Source: Variovorax sp. KK3 (GTDB lineage Bacteria > Pseudomonadota > Gammaproteobacteria > Burkholderiales > Burkholderiaceae_C). From it: a stretch of DNA of 64,000 nt. Made by a program: the position numbers and the translations under genes. A model generated the notes under the pieces. It was not told the origin of the DNA. It saw only the letters and a program-made list of their open reading frames with translations, and did no database searches. The DNA is taken from positions 43,264 through 107,263 of the forward strand of contig NZ_LYVO01000012.1 of NCBI RefSeq assembly GCF_001984055.1. Reading direction: 5' to 3'. Below, piece after piece: positions 29,304-37,720 of the stretch (position 1 is its first letter; each line of letters starts with the position of its first letter).

Positions 29304-31364
29304 CTAGTCGGCGTCGCGCACCTTGTGCTGCGCCGTCAGTTGCTGCTGCGTGGCCGGTGGCACGGCTTCGTAGTGCGACAGCTCGATGCTGTAGCGACCC
29401 TGGCCGCTGGTCATCGCGTTGAGCCGCGACTGGTAGCCCGACAGCTCCGACATCGGCACCTGCCCGCGCACCAGCACCGTGCCGGCCGACGCGTTGGCGG
29501 TGCCGGTCACCAGCCCGCGCCGCGACGACAGATCGCCGGTGATGTCGCCGATGGCGCCGTCGGGTGCCGCGATGTCGATCTTCACCACCGGCTCCAGCAC
29601 GATCGGCCGCGCCTCCTGGATCGCCGCGACGAAGGCCTTGCGGCCCGCGGTCGCGAACGCGATGTCCTTGCTGTCCACGCTGTGGCTCTTGCCGTCGTAG
29701 ACCGTGACGCGCACGTCGACCACCGGGTAGCCCGCGATCGCGCCGTGCTCCAGCACCTCGCGCACGCCTTTTTCGACCGCGGGGATGAACTGGAAGGGAA
29801 TCGCGCCGCCCTTGACCTCGTCCCGGAACTCGAAGCCCGTGCCGCGCGCCAGCGGCTCCACGCGCAAGAACACCTCGCCGAACTGCCCCGCACCGCCGGT
29901 CTGCTTCTTGTGCCGGTGGTGGCCTTCGGCCGGCGCCGTCACCGTTTCGCGGTAGGCGATGCGCGGCGGGCGCGTGTTGACCTCGAAGCGGTACATCTCG
30001 CGCAGCCGGTCGAGCAGCACGCGCAGGTGCAGTTCGCCCAGGCCGTAGACGATGGTCTCGTTGGTCACCGCCACGTGCTCGACCCGCAGGCACGGATCTT
30101 CGTCGACCAGCTTGCCGAGGATTTCCCACAGCCGCTGCTCGTCGCCGTGCCGCTGCGGTTCGATCGCGAGGCCGTGCACCGGAATCGGAAAGTCCAGCGG
30201 CGCCAGGTGCACGTGGTCGTCTTCTGCCGCGTCGTGCAGCACCGCGTCGAAGTGGATCTCTTCCACCTTCGCCACGGCCGCGATGTCGCCGGGCAGCACG
30301 CGCTGCACCTCCACGTATTCCTTGCCCTGGAGCATGAAGAGATGCCCCACCTTGAAAGGCTTGCGGCCGTCGCCCACGAAGAGCTGGCTGTCGCGCGTGA
30401 TCGTGCCCTGGTGCACGCGGAAGATGCCCATCTTGCCGACGTAGGGGTCGACCGTGACCTTGAAGACGTGGGCCAGCACGTGCAGCGAAGGGTCCGGCTT
30501 CGCCGCCATCGGCTGGGCCTCTTCGCCCTCGCCGACCAGAAAGTCCGGCGGGTTGGCCTCTGTCGGGTCGGGCAGCAGCTTGACGATCACGTCGAGCAGC
30601 TCGCCGATGCCCGCGCCATTGCGTGCCGAGACGAAGCACACCGGAATCAGGTGGCCCTCGCGCAGCGCCTGCTCCAGCGGCGCGTGCAGTTCGCTCGCAT
30701 CCACGTCGCCTTCTTCCAGGTAACGGTCGACGAAGGCCGCGTCCACCTCCACCACCTGCTCCACCAGCTTGCGGTGGGCGGCCTCCACGTCGCCCATGCT
30801 GCAGCCGCCTTCGCGGTTGTAGAAGCAGTCCAGCACCTTCGTGCCGCCGTCGTCGGGCAGGTTGACCGGCAGGCACTCGCGGCCGAAGGCGGCCTGGATC
30901 TGCCCGAGCAGCGCCGCCATGTCGACGCCCTGGGCGTCGATCTTGTTGACGATCACCATGCGCGCCAGCTTGCGCTGCGCCGCATGCTCCATCATGCGTA
31001 CCGCCATCGGCTCGATGCCCGCGGTCGCGTTGATGACCACCGCCGCCGTCTCCACCGCCTCGAGCGCCGGCAGGCTCTGCCCCAGAAAGTCGGCACCGCC
31101 CGGCGTGTCGAGAAAGTGGATGCGCGTGCCGGCATGGGCCAGGTGCATCACGGAAGAGTTGAGCGAGTGCTGTATCCGCTTCTCGAGCGGGTCATGGTCG
31201 CTGACCGTGCTGCCGCGCTCCACGCTGCCCGCGGCGCCGATCGCGCCGGACTTGAGCAGCAGCGCCTCTGCCAGGGTGGTCTTGCCCGTGGCAGCCGGGC
31301 CGACCAGCGCCAGGGTGCGCACCGCTTCCATCTCGGCCAGGAGGCCGTTCGTTCGGCTTGGCAT
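29304..31364 (-). CDS. EF-G-like translational GTPase (EF-G2 type)
   Basis: 686 aa with the full five-domain EF-G layout. The G domain has GPAATGKTT (22-30), DTPGG (86-90) and NKID (140-143). Domains II-V follow, including the GGAGQFGEVFLRVEP segment of domain IV and the C-terminal GYQSRLNAMTSGQGRYS. Canonical EF-G reads DTPGH; the catalytic His is replaced here by Gly90, and the P-loop differs from AHIDAGKTT. This marks it as a paralogue rather than the essential FusA. Mycobacterial EF-G2 proteins of this class are reported to lack ribosome-stimulated GTPase activity. AAGGAG lies 6 bases before the ATG at 31364 and directly abuts the ATG at 31370, so 31364 is the better start. Confidence 0.88.
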   Translation of the reverse strand: MPSRTNGLLAEMEAVRTLALVGPAATGKTTLAEALLLKSGAIGAAGSVERGSTVSDHDPLEKRIQHSLNSSVMHLAHAGTRIHFLDTPGGADFLGQSLPALEAVETAAVVINATAGIEPMAVRMMEHAAQRKLARMVIVNKIDAQGVDMAALLGQIQAAFGRECLPVNLPDDGGTKVLDCFYNREGGCSMGDVEAAHRKLVEQVVEVDAAFVDRYLEEGDVDASELHAPLEQALREGHLIPVCFVSARNGAGIGELLDVIVKLLPDPTEANPPDFLVGEGEEAQPMAAKPDPSLHVLAHVFKVTVDPYVGKMGIFRVHQGTITRDSQLFVGDGRKPFKVGHLFMLQGKEYVEVQRVLPGDIAAVAKVEEIHFDAVLHDAAEDDHVHLAPLDFPIPVHGLAIEPQRHGDEQRLWEILGKLVDEDPCLRVEHVAVTNETIVYGLGELHLRVLLDRLREMYRFEVNTRPPRIAYRETVTAPAEGHHRHKKQTGGAGQFGEVFLRVEPLARGTGFEFRDEVKGGAIPFQFIPAVEKGVREVLEHGAIAGYPVVDVRVTVYDGKSHSVDSKDIAFATAGRKAFVAAIQEARPIVLEPVVKIDIAAPDGAIGDITGDLSSRRGLVTGTANASAGTVLVRGQVPMSELSGYQSRLNAMTSGQGRYSIELSHYEAVPPATQQQLTAQHKVRDAD

Positions 31365-31575
31365 GGACATCTCCTTCGCGCCTTGGCAGGCGCTTCGGGC
31401 GGCCCGGTGGAACGGGCGGTGCGCCCTCTCGCGGGGCCAGCGTACGGGATTGGCCGGCCCGGCGCAAGGGCGGAAAAGCCTCGCCCGGGCATGGCGCAAA
31501 GCGGCCGGCGCGCACTAAGATGCTCGCCCGCCCCGGGGGCATCCGGTGAAACGCGAACCGAGAGGCGGTGACTTC

Positions 31576-33060
31576 ATGAAGATCGCGCTCGACGACAAGA
31601 CCCTGTTCGGCAACGACGCCGGCGAGGACGAGAAAGAGGACATGCTGATGTCCTACTTCGTGGACCAGCCCGCCTTCGCGGACTTCCTCAATCCCCGCGA
31701 GCGTCTCTGGATCGCGACCGGGCGCAAGGGGATCGGCAAGTCGGCACTGCTGGTGCGCTTCGCCCACCTCATGCGCACGCAGGCGATCGGGGCGCGCCCG
31801 ATCGTGATCCCGGCCGTCCCTTCGCAGCTGGTCGCGCTGCGAGAGCCGCCCCAGACCGACAACCCCTCGTTGCTCGAAAACTACTGGAAGCAGGTGATCT
31901 GCAGCGCCATCAACATGGAATTGGCGCGCGACATCGGCTTCGCGTGGACCGACAACCAGATGGCGCTGGTGGAGTCCGCCGAGCTGGCGGGCTTCGCCGG
32001 CCGCAACCTCATCGGCGCGCTGCTGTCGCGCCTGGTCGGCAAGATCAACGTCGCGGGCATGGTCGACATCACGCCCACGCCCCGTCCCGCCGCCAGCCAC
32101 GCGCAGCTGCTGCAGCGCCTGTCGAGCGAGGAGGGCCTGCGCCGGCCGGTGTGGTTCCTGCTCGACGACATCGATGCCAAGTTCCAGGCTTCGCCGTGGC
32201 AGCAAGCCTTCGTCGCCTCTTTCTGTACCGCGGCACGCCACTTGGTGAGGGAGACCACCGGCATCGGCATCCGCGCGAGCGTCCGTACCGACGTCTGGAC
32301 CAGCCTCAGCGTGACCGAGGACACGGACAAAGTGGAGCAGTACCGCACCGAGATCGGTTGGTCCGCCTCGCAGCAGCGCGCGCTGCTGGCGGCACGCATC
32401 CTGGCGTACGCGCGGCGCAACGACCCAGCCTCCGAAGTCGCGCGAACCTGGAACACCCAGGACCACGCAGACGCCTTGATCGAACTCGCCTTCACCGCCC
32501 GCATGAAATGGGGCCAGGCCACCGCACCTGCCGAGCACGTGCTGCGCGTGCTGGCCGGCGGCCGTCCGCGCTGGATCGCGCAGCTCTGCCGCATGGCCGG
32601 CGTGAACGCGGCGCGCGACGGCAAGGAGCGCATCGCCATGCATCACGTGTCGCAGGCGATGGGCGAGTTCGGTCGGCGGCGCCTGTCGGACTTGTACAAG
32701 GAGCACCAGCACCAGTTCGCCGACATGCGGCGGCTGGTGGAGTGCTTCAGCGGCGGGCCGCGGCGCTACGCGACCGATGACCTCCTCCGCCGCATCGACG
32801 ATCACTATCTGGCCCGCACCCGGCCCGATGCCGTCCCGCCGGTGGACGGCGCGCCCTTTCGCGACGGCCTGCAGCTCGCGCGCTTTCTCTTCAAGTGCGG
32901 CTTCTTCAACGGCAACAACGCCGGCAAAGCGTCGCTCGCGGTCCCGGAATTCGTGGGCTACGACACCCGCCCGGACCTGCTCGAGGCCGACACCAACCTC
33001 GACGACGGCATGAGCTGGGAATTGCAGCCGGCCTACCGCAACATCCTCAACATCAAATAG
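31576..33060 (+). CDS. P-loop ATPase, Sll1717 family-like
   Basis: 494 aa. The Walker A is GRKGIGKSA (49-57), Walker B is VWFLLDDIDAKF (about 190-201), and an Arg-rich sensor-like strand follows (GIGIRASVRTDVW). The C-terminal third looks like winged helices. The start FxxxxAGEDE...DxFVxxxxFxxFLxxxxxxxxxGRKGxGKSA resembles a group called Sll1717 ATPases, which are signalling or defence-type STAND-like ATPases of unknown role. The ATG at 31576 has AGAGG ten bases upstream; a GTG at 31546 is possible. It stands alone, divergent from the EF-G-like gene. Function is unknown. Confidence 0.7.
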   Translation: MKIALDDKTLFGNDAGEDEKEDMLMSYFVDQPAFADFLNPRERLWIATGRKGIGKSALLVRFAHLMRTQAIGARPIVIPAVPSQLVALREPPQTDNPSLLENYWKQVICSAINMELARDIGFAWTDNQMALVESAELAGFAGRNLIGALLSRLVGKINVAGMVDITPTPRPAASHAQLLQRLSSEEGLRRPVWFLLDDIDAKFQASPWQQAFVASFCTAARHLVRETTGIGIRASVRTDVWTSLSVTEDTDKVEQYRTEIGWSASQQRALLAARILAYARRNDPASEVARTWNTQDHADALIELAFTARMKWGQATAPAEHVLRVLAGGRPRWIAQLCRMAGVNAARDGKERIAMHHVSQAMGEFGRRRLSDLYKEHQHQFADMRRLVECFSGGPRRYATDDLLRRIDDHYLARTRPDAVPPVDGAPFRDGLQLARFLFKCGFFNGNNAGKASLAVPEFVGYDTRPDLLEADTNLDDGMSWELQPAYRNILNIK

Positions 33061-33423
33061 TCGTCTTTCTTTTTGAAAGGCAGCTGCCATCGATCGTTCT
33101 CGGCATCAGAAGGGCTGCGATGGTCGCCGGCCCGAAACAAGGAGCCCGACATGACGCGCCGAACCCACGCCCGAGTCCAGCGGCTCGGTCGATCGATGAA
33201 CGAGTTTCCCGCCGCTAGTGGGTCGTTGCGACTTTCCTGCCTGCAACGGCCCAACGACGGGAGCCGGCTTCCACCCTAAGCATGGGCCATCGCCCGCGAG
33301 GTGCCATGCAATAGGACGCTGCCTCCCAGGCCTCGCTCCGCCCCGGCATGGCCTCGCCGCCGCGTCCACACGATGCGCGGCTCGTATAAGCTCTGGGGCC
33401 CCCATCCTCCAGCCGGCCGTGCC
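33061..33423. other. 363-bp gap between the ATPase and lysE-like genes
   Basis: It holds a T-rich run just after the ATPase stop (about 33066-33077), one small open frame with a good ribosome site (33151-33279, listed separately), and a TATAAG at 33385-33390 that could be the -10 box of the exporter gene. Nothing else is recognisable. Confidence 0.4.
33151..33279 (+). CDS. Possible small basic protein of 42 residues
   Basis: An ATG preceded by AAGGAG at ideal spacing opens a 42-codon frame rich in Arg and Ser, ending in LPP before TAA. There are no hydrophobic segments or known motifs. The ribosome-binding site is the only positive evidence; codon pattern and composition do not prove coding. 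It may be a real small protein or chance. Confidence 0.25.
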   Translation: MTRRTHARVQRLGRSMNEFPAASGSLRLSCLQRPNDGSRLPP

Positions 33424-34056
33424 ATGACCCTCGCCACGCTGCTCGTCTTCTCCGCGGTGGCGCTCATCGCCATCGCCACCCCCGGCCCCACCGTCCTTCT
33501 TGCCCTGGCCAACGGCTCGCGCTTCGGCGTGCGCCGTGCCATCCCCGGCATGCTGGGCGCGGTCGCTTCCGACTTCGTGCTGGTGGGTGCTGTCGCCCTG
33601 GGCCTGGGTGCGCTGCTCGCGGCCTCGGAGTTCTGGTTCTCGGTGCTCAAGTGGGTGGGCGCGGCCTACCTGGCCTGGCTCGGCTTCCGCCTGCTGCGCT
33701 CCAAGGGCGGGCTCGATCTCTCGCAGCAGGAGGCGCTGCAGGGCAAGAGCAGCCCGCGCGCTATCTTCGCCAAGTCTTTTCTTGTGGCCGTGACCAACCC
33801 CAAGGGCTACCTGTTCTGCTCGGCGCTGATGCCGCAGTTCATCGACCCGAGCGCTTCGCAATGGCCGCAGTACGCCGTCATCGCCATCGTGTTCGCGGGC
33901 CTCGACTTCTCGGTCATGCTGGCCTATGCCGTGATCGGTGCGCGCGCCGTCAAGCTGCTGCACCGGCGTGCCGTGCTGTGGCTCGACCGCCTGTGCGGCG
34001 GCGCGTTGCTGGCGCTGGCCGGCTCGCTGGCCTTCTACCGCCGCAGCGCAACTTGA
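33424..34056 (+). CDS. LysE/RhtB family amino-acid exporter
   Basis: 210 aa with about six membrane segments. The signature near the start is IATPGPTVLLALANGSRFGVRRAIPGMLGA, and the middle NPKGYLF is also typical. Family members export lysine, homoserine, threonine or other small metabolites by proton exchange. The start ATG at 33424 was chosen because upstream in-frame sequence is charged and non-conserved. It converges on the SDR gene, with a strong hairpin between them. Confidence 0.9.
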   Translation: MTLATLLVFSAVALIAIATPGPTVLLALANGSRFGVRRAIPGMLGAVASDFVLVGAVALGLGALLAASEFWFSVLKWVGAAYLAWLGFRLLRSKGGLDLSQQEALQGKSSPRAIFAKSFLVAVTNPKGYLFCSALMPQFIDPSASQWPQYAVIAIVFAGLDFSVMLAYAVIGARAVKLLHRRAVLWLDRLCGGALLALAGSLAFYRRSAT

Positions 34057-34067
34057 CCTGACTTGCC

Positions 34068-34091
34068 CCCTCTCCCGCTCGCGGGAGAGGG
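34068..34091. terminator. Bidirectional hairpin / REP-like element (ccctctcccgc - gcgggagaggg)
   Basis: Eleven-base perfect arms are separated by 2 bases, between the stops of two convergent genes, so it could end both transcripts. The sequence continues ctggggtgaggg. From memory this unit recurs in intergenic spacers of many beta- and gammaproteobacteria, which suggests a REP-like repeat rather than a unique terminator. Confidence 0.6.
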
Positions 34092-34107
34092 CTGGGGTGA
34101 GGGCGCA

Positions 34108-34998
34108 TCAGCCTTCCTCCATCTCGAACGGTGGCACCACCCTCCCATCCACATCGGTGAACCCATACTCCCGCGCCAGATCCCCCACCCGGTGCACCGC
34201 ACCGCTCTTCTTCAACACCTGCGCATCCCCCGCCAGCGCCGCAATCGCCCGACCCAGGTAGCGCGGCGACTCGGTGCGCGCCAGGGCAGGGCGCTCCTGC
34301 CAATGCGCCTCGTCCGTCTGGTGGCCGACGAGCACGAACTCCGTGCGCATCCAACCCGGCGACACTGCCAGCGACGCCACGCCATGAGGCCGCAGTTCCT
34401 TTGCCATGCCGAAGGCCAGCCGCGACATAGAGGCCTTGGCCAGGTCGTAGAACAGGTTGCCGCGCAGGTAGCGGTCGCGGTCCCAGAAGGTGGTGGTCGC
34501 GATCAGGCCGCGACCTTGACGCACCATCGTCGGCGCCGCGAATCGGCTGGCCAGCAGGTGGTTGCGCACGCCCCGGTCGAACATCGAGTCCCAGTTCGAC
34601 AGCGGATGCTCCCAGAAGGGCGCCTCGAACACGCCATTGAAGGTCTCGTGTCCGCCCCAGGCGTTGTTGACCAACAAGTCGAGCCGGCCGGTATCGCTTG
34701 CGACGCGGGCGAACAAGGCCGCCACGTCTTCCTCTTTCGTGTGGTCGCATGGCACCGCAATGCCGCGGCCGCCCATGCGCGTCACGTCATCGGCCGTGTC
34801 GTCGATGCTGCCAGGAAGCCTGTCGAGGCCCGACAGCGCCATCAGCTGGCCATAGCCCTGCGCCGGCCGCTCGCGTGTGCTGCGACCCGTGACGTAGACC
34901 GTGGCACCCGCGGCGCCCAGCTCCACCGCGATGCCGCGCCCCGCGCCTCGGCTGGCGCCCGTCACCACCGCCACGCAGTCCTTCAGTGCTCGTTCCAT
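34108..34998 (-). CDS. Short-chain dehydrogenase/reductase
   Basis: 296 aa. The NAD(P) loop is TGASRGAGRG (14-23), the structural NNAWG lies near 110, and YDLAKASMSRL (about 187) supplies the catalytic Tyr and Lys. Instead of the usual catalytic Ser strand there is TTTFWDRDRY, so the Ser may be replaced by Thr. A long insert (QGYGQLMALSGLDRLPGSIDDTAD) is typical of a subfamily annotated only as SDR oxidoreductases. AAGGGC precedes the ATG at 34998. The divergent order with the AraC gene is not seen; both read leftward, 49 bases apart, so the regulator may control this gene. Substrate unknown. Confidence 0.85.
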   Translation of the reverse strand: MERALKDCVAVVTGASRGAGRGIAVELGAAGATVYVTGRSTRERPAQGYGQLMALSGLDRLPGSIDDTADDVTRMGGRGIAVPCDHTKEEDVAALFARVASDTGRLDLLVNNAWGGHETFNGVFEAPFWEHPLSNWDSMFDRGVRNHLLASRFAAPTMVRQGRGLIATTTFWDRDRYLRGNLFYDLAKASMSRLAFGMAKELRPHGVASLAVSPGWMRTEFVLVGHQTDEAHWQERPALARTESPRYLGRAIAALAGDAQVLKKSGAVHRVGDLAREYGFTDVDGRVVPPFEMEEG

Positions 34999-35047
34999 TC
35001 GTTGCCCTTCTTCTTGGTCGTCGAAAGCCGCGAACGATAGATCGCGT

Positions 35048-35908
35048 TCAGGCCGGTGTCTTGGAAGAAGCCGAAACCGCGCGGCCGAGGAACTCGGTCG
35101 GCGTGAGCCCGCACAGCGCGCGGAACTCGTTGGCCAGGTGCGACTGGTCGTAGTAGCCGCTGTCCAGTGCCACCGCGGCCCAGTCGGGCATGCGCTCCCG
35201 GCGCAGTGCGCGCAGGCAGCCGTGCAGCCGCGCCAGCCGGCCCAGTGCACGCGGCGACAGGCCGACCTGGGCGTTGAAGAGCTGTTGAAGGCGCCGTTCT
35301 CCGACGCCAACCGCCTCGGCCACCTCGCGCAGTGGACGCTGGCCGGCAGATGCGACGATGAGCTGCACGGCCCGCGCCGCGGCTCGCTGCATCGCCGCGT
35401 CGCGTTCGCTCGCACGCAAACGCGCAACCAGCGCGTCGCTCAAGAGCGCCATGCGTGCAGCATCGTCGCGTGCGTTGGCCATGCGCTCCAGCAGCACGCC
35501 GGCCGCGCCACGCCAGAGGGCATCCAGCGGCACCGAGAGGCCGCGCAGTTCGCCTGCAGGCAGACCCAGCATGCGCGCTGCTGTGCCGGCGCGCAGCGTG
35601 ACGGAGACGCCATCCATGCGACCGTGCAGTCGCACCAGCGCAGGCGTGACCGAAGCACCGATCGCCATCGTGGCATGGCCCGGCGCGGGCGCGTCGCCGA
35701 AGCTGAAGACCAGCCGCACCGCGCCGTCGGGCAGCACGCGCTCGACTACCTCTGCGCCGCCGAAGTCTTCGCGATACAGCATCACGTTCGCCACATGGCC
35801 GCGAAGCGCTTCGCCGATCGCGACGCCTTGCAGCGTGCCGGCGGGCACGTCGGCTTCCGGCCCGTGGACCGGGTCGTCGTCGAGGCGCAGGAAGAGTCGT
35901 TCAGGCAT
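35048..35908 (-). CDS. AraC-family transcriptional regulator
   Basis: 286 aa. The C-terminal third carries the double helix-turn-helix: LREVAEAVGVGERRLQQLFNAQVGLSPRALGRLARL and then AAVALDSGYYDQSHLANEFRALCGLTPTEFL. The N-terminal part (about 1-150) is a ligand domain of the DUF6597 kind (VVERVLPDGAVRLVFSFGD) seen in many AraC regulators. Its end is 49 bases before the SDR gene in the same direction, so it probably regulates that gene or its own operon. Confidence 0.9.
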   Translation of the reverse strand: MPERLFLRLDDDPVHGPEADVPAGTLQGVAIGEALRGHVANVMLYREDFGGAEVVERVLPDGAVRLVFSFGDAPAPGHATMAIGASVTPALVRLHGRMDGVSVTLRAGTAARMLGLPAGELRGLSVPLDALWRGAAGVLLERMANARDDAARMALLSDALVARLRASERDAAMQRAAARAVQLIVASAGQRPLREVAEAVGVGERRLQQLFNAQVGLSPRALGRLARLHGCLRALRRERMPDWAAVALDSGYYDQSHLANEFRALCGLTPTEFLGRAVSASSKTPA

Positions 35909-36005
35909 GGGGGTGGGCAGCTTTGCTGCATCCTACTTCGCAGCCTGGCGAACGCCTGCATGGGCCGCGCATGTCGAATAGTTGGCATATCAACACGGTG
36001 CAAAA

Positions 36006-36019
36006 ACGACGCGCGTCGT
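36006..36019. promoter_or_regulatory. Perfect 14-bp palindrome acgacgcgcgtcgt
   Basis: It is a fully symmetric site in the 287-bp spacer between the leftward AraC gene and the rightward 95-aa gene, about 100 bases before the AraC start, and a TTGACC lies next to it. It is a candidate regulator-binding site; CpG-rich palindromes also arise by chance in this genome. Confidence 0.3.
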
Positions 36020-36145
36020 ATTGACCACAAGCCCTCGGCATGGCGCCGCGACTTTCCTCACGCCTTCATTCGTTTTGACGGCAGCCCATGTTCGAAGCCG
36101 CTGCTTTTCAGCGACGCTTAAGTTTCCAACAGGAGACTGAATTCA

Positions 36146-36161
36146 TCAGGAAGCCTCCTGA
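36146..36161. repeat. Inverted repeat tcagga-agcc-tcctga before the 95-aa gene
   Basis: Six-base perfect arms with a 4-base loop lie 34 bases before the ATG at 36196. Located in the likely 5' leader, it could be a small regulatory hairpin or operator. Confidence 0.3.
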
Positions 36162-36195
36162 CAAGCGAATGAAAAACCTGAAAAGGATCAATGCC

Positions 36196-36483
36196 ATGAT
36201 GCCGACCCAAGTGCCCGCGCCTCTCACGCCCGCGCAGATCCAATGCGTGATCGACCTGCTCGAATGCCGTGAACTGGCGCCGAAGGAAACGGCCGTGAAG
36301 TTCTACGAATTGGCAAAGGCCGGCTTCTTCACCGAGGCCCAGCAGGAAGCGCTTGAAATGCTCTTCGCGCTCGACGACGACGAGATTCCCGATGCGCTGC
36401 TGGAGTTTGCCGACGAAGACGCCCGCGACATCGTTCGTCATGGGCTGGCGCACGAAGCGCGGATGCGCTACGTGCGTGCTTGA
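36196..36483 (+). CDS. Small acidic hypothetical protein
   Basis: 95 aa. AAGGA lies 8 bases before the ATG at 36196, which decides this start over upstream in-frame ATGs at 36088 and 36169. The protein is helical and acidic: LTPAQIQCVIDLLECRELAPKE, then AGFFTEAQQEALEMLFALDDDEIPDALLEFADEDARDIV. No signal peptide or membrane segment is seen. The pattern of paired helices ending in a DDDEIPD loop vaguely recalls small regulatory adaptor proteins, but I do not recognise the family. Upstream palindromes suggest it is regulated. Confidence 0.55.
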   Translation: MMPTQVPAPLTPAQIQCVIDLLECRELAPKETAVKFYELAKAGFFTEAQQEALEMLFALDDDEIPDALLEFADEDARDIVRHGLAHEARMRYVRA

Positions 36484-36532
36484 GTCGAGACTGTCGGTGG
36501 TTCGAGGGCCTGGCAATCAGGCCCGCAAGCAT

Positions 36533-37720
36533 TCAAACGGCGTCGAAGTAATCCTCGACGCGCGGCTCGGGATGCTGCCTCAAGTGATGTCTGATTGCCC
36601 GGTTGGCGTTGGAGAACGCAGCGGTGTTGACGAGCGCCAGAGTGGTGGCGTCTTCAGGCCCGCTTGATGCAAAGTCGCCTAGATGGGCGGCGAGCGCCGG
36701 ATCCACCAGCTGCGGCGAAACAACACGGGGATCATTGGCACCAAAAACTGCTTGTGCAGCCGCCCGGACGATGACTTGTTGGTAGTGCTTTCGGCGATTT
36801 GTCCGGATGGCTTCAGCAGTCTCTTCGCTTGGCGGCGCTGACGGAATACTGAGCCGTCGAAGGTTCGCGTTCGATCTGACCCCTTCGACAAGAATGTTCC
36901 AATACGGGGAGCCGAAGCCGAGAACCTCCACATGAGAGAGCTTCGATTCCGGTCTGTTGAACAGGTAAACCAGTTCGCACGACATCAGTGCAGAAACAAG
37001 TTTGCTGTCAGCAAGATGCTTGAGATCGATGTGGAGGTACTCCACTTCGCATCTATTGGACAGAGTGCGCAGGGTGTTTAGCCAGGACTCATTGTCAAGC
37101 GAGCATTGGGTGATGCACAGTCTGGCGACTCCTGGCGCCTGCAACGGGCTGTGCTTCCATTCGAATCTGCAGTTCCTGAAAGCCAGCGCGTGCGGACCCT
37201 CGTAGGTTCGAAGCGCGTCGGATATGGTCGCGTGGGCTTCCAGATCAATGCGCAAGCGTTCGAAGGTGAGTCGATTGGGTCGCGTGCGCTCGATGACGGC
37301 AGCCAGCAAATCGGGGGCGCACCTGCCCTTCACGTGAAGCGATTGCAATGGAGGCTGTCTGCCCGGGAACGTTCGAGCCAGCCTGCCGGGTGCCATGCCT
37401 ACCCAATTGAGCACGAGTTGTTCCGGCCTCATCTCGCAAATGACATCGAGAAGTGTCTCTGCCTCTCCGCCTTCGTTCACTCCCAGGAACTGAAGCTCGA
37501 GCGTTTTGATCGGGCGGCTCGAGGGCAAGGCGTCCAGAAGCACGCGGAGCGCGAAAGCGTCCAATGGGCCGCACAGCGTCAAGGTCGTGATCTTGATCTT
37601 CCGCAGAATTTGTTCGAGGTCGACGGATGCGCCGTGGCGCATGCATTCCATGACCAGTGCGCTGCGCTCCGCCTGGCTGGCAGGAACACCATTCGCGATG
37701 AGATTGCCGAGCAACGGCAT
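36533..37720 (-). CDS. Leucine-rich-repeat-like protein of unknown function
   Basis: 395 aa. The stretch from about residue 40 to 290 has irregular repeats of the RNI/LRR type (ITTLTLCGPLDA, IKTLELQFLG, PEQLVLNWVGM, LQSLHVKGR, VEYLHIDLKHL, LSHVEVLGFG, LRRLSIPS), followed by a helical C-terminus (about 300-395). No signal peptide is visible. Base composition is clearly lower in GC than neighbouring genes, which suggests recent transfer. LRR proteins of this shape include type III effectors of plant-associated proteobacteria (GALA- or XopAE-like), but no secretion genes are in the window, so this is speculation. AAGGCG lies upstream of the ATG. Confidence 0.65.
   Translation of the reverse strand: MPLLGNLIANGVPASQAERSALVMECMRHGASVDLEQILRKIKITTLTLCGPLDAFALRVLLDALPSSRPIKTLELQFLGVNEGGEAETLLDVICEMRPEQLVLNWVGMAPGRLARTFPGRQPPLQSLHVKGRCAPDLLAAVIERTRPNRLTFERLRIDLEAHATISDALRTYEGPHALAFRNCRFEWKHSPLQAPGVARLCITQCSLDNESWLNTLRTLSNRCEVEYLHIDLKHLADSKLVSALMSCELVYLFNRPESKLSHVEVLGFGSPYWNILVEGVRSNANLRRLSIPSAPPSEETAEAIRTNRRKHYQQVIVRAAAQAVFGANDPRVVSPQLVDPALAAHLGDFASSGPEDATTLALVNTAAFSNANRAIRHHLRQHPEPRVEDYFDAV

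Noticed and set aside
31365..31499. EF-G-like gene starting at 31499 or 31370
   Set aside because: The extension is Arg-rich and non-conserved. AAGGAG abuts the ATG at 31370 but is correctly spaced for 31364.
34999..35427. N-terminal extension of the SDR gene upstream of 34998
   Set aside because: It would overlap the AraC regulator's coding region and has no SDR features; the Rossmann loop starts right after the ATG at 34998.
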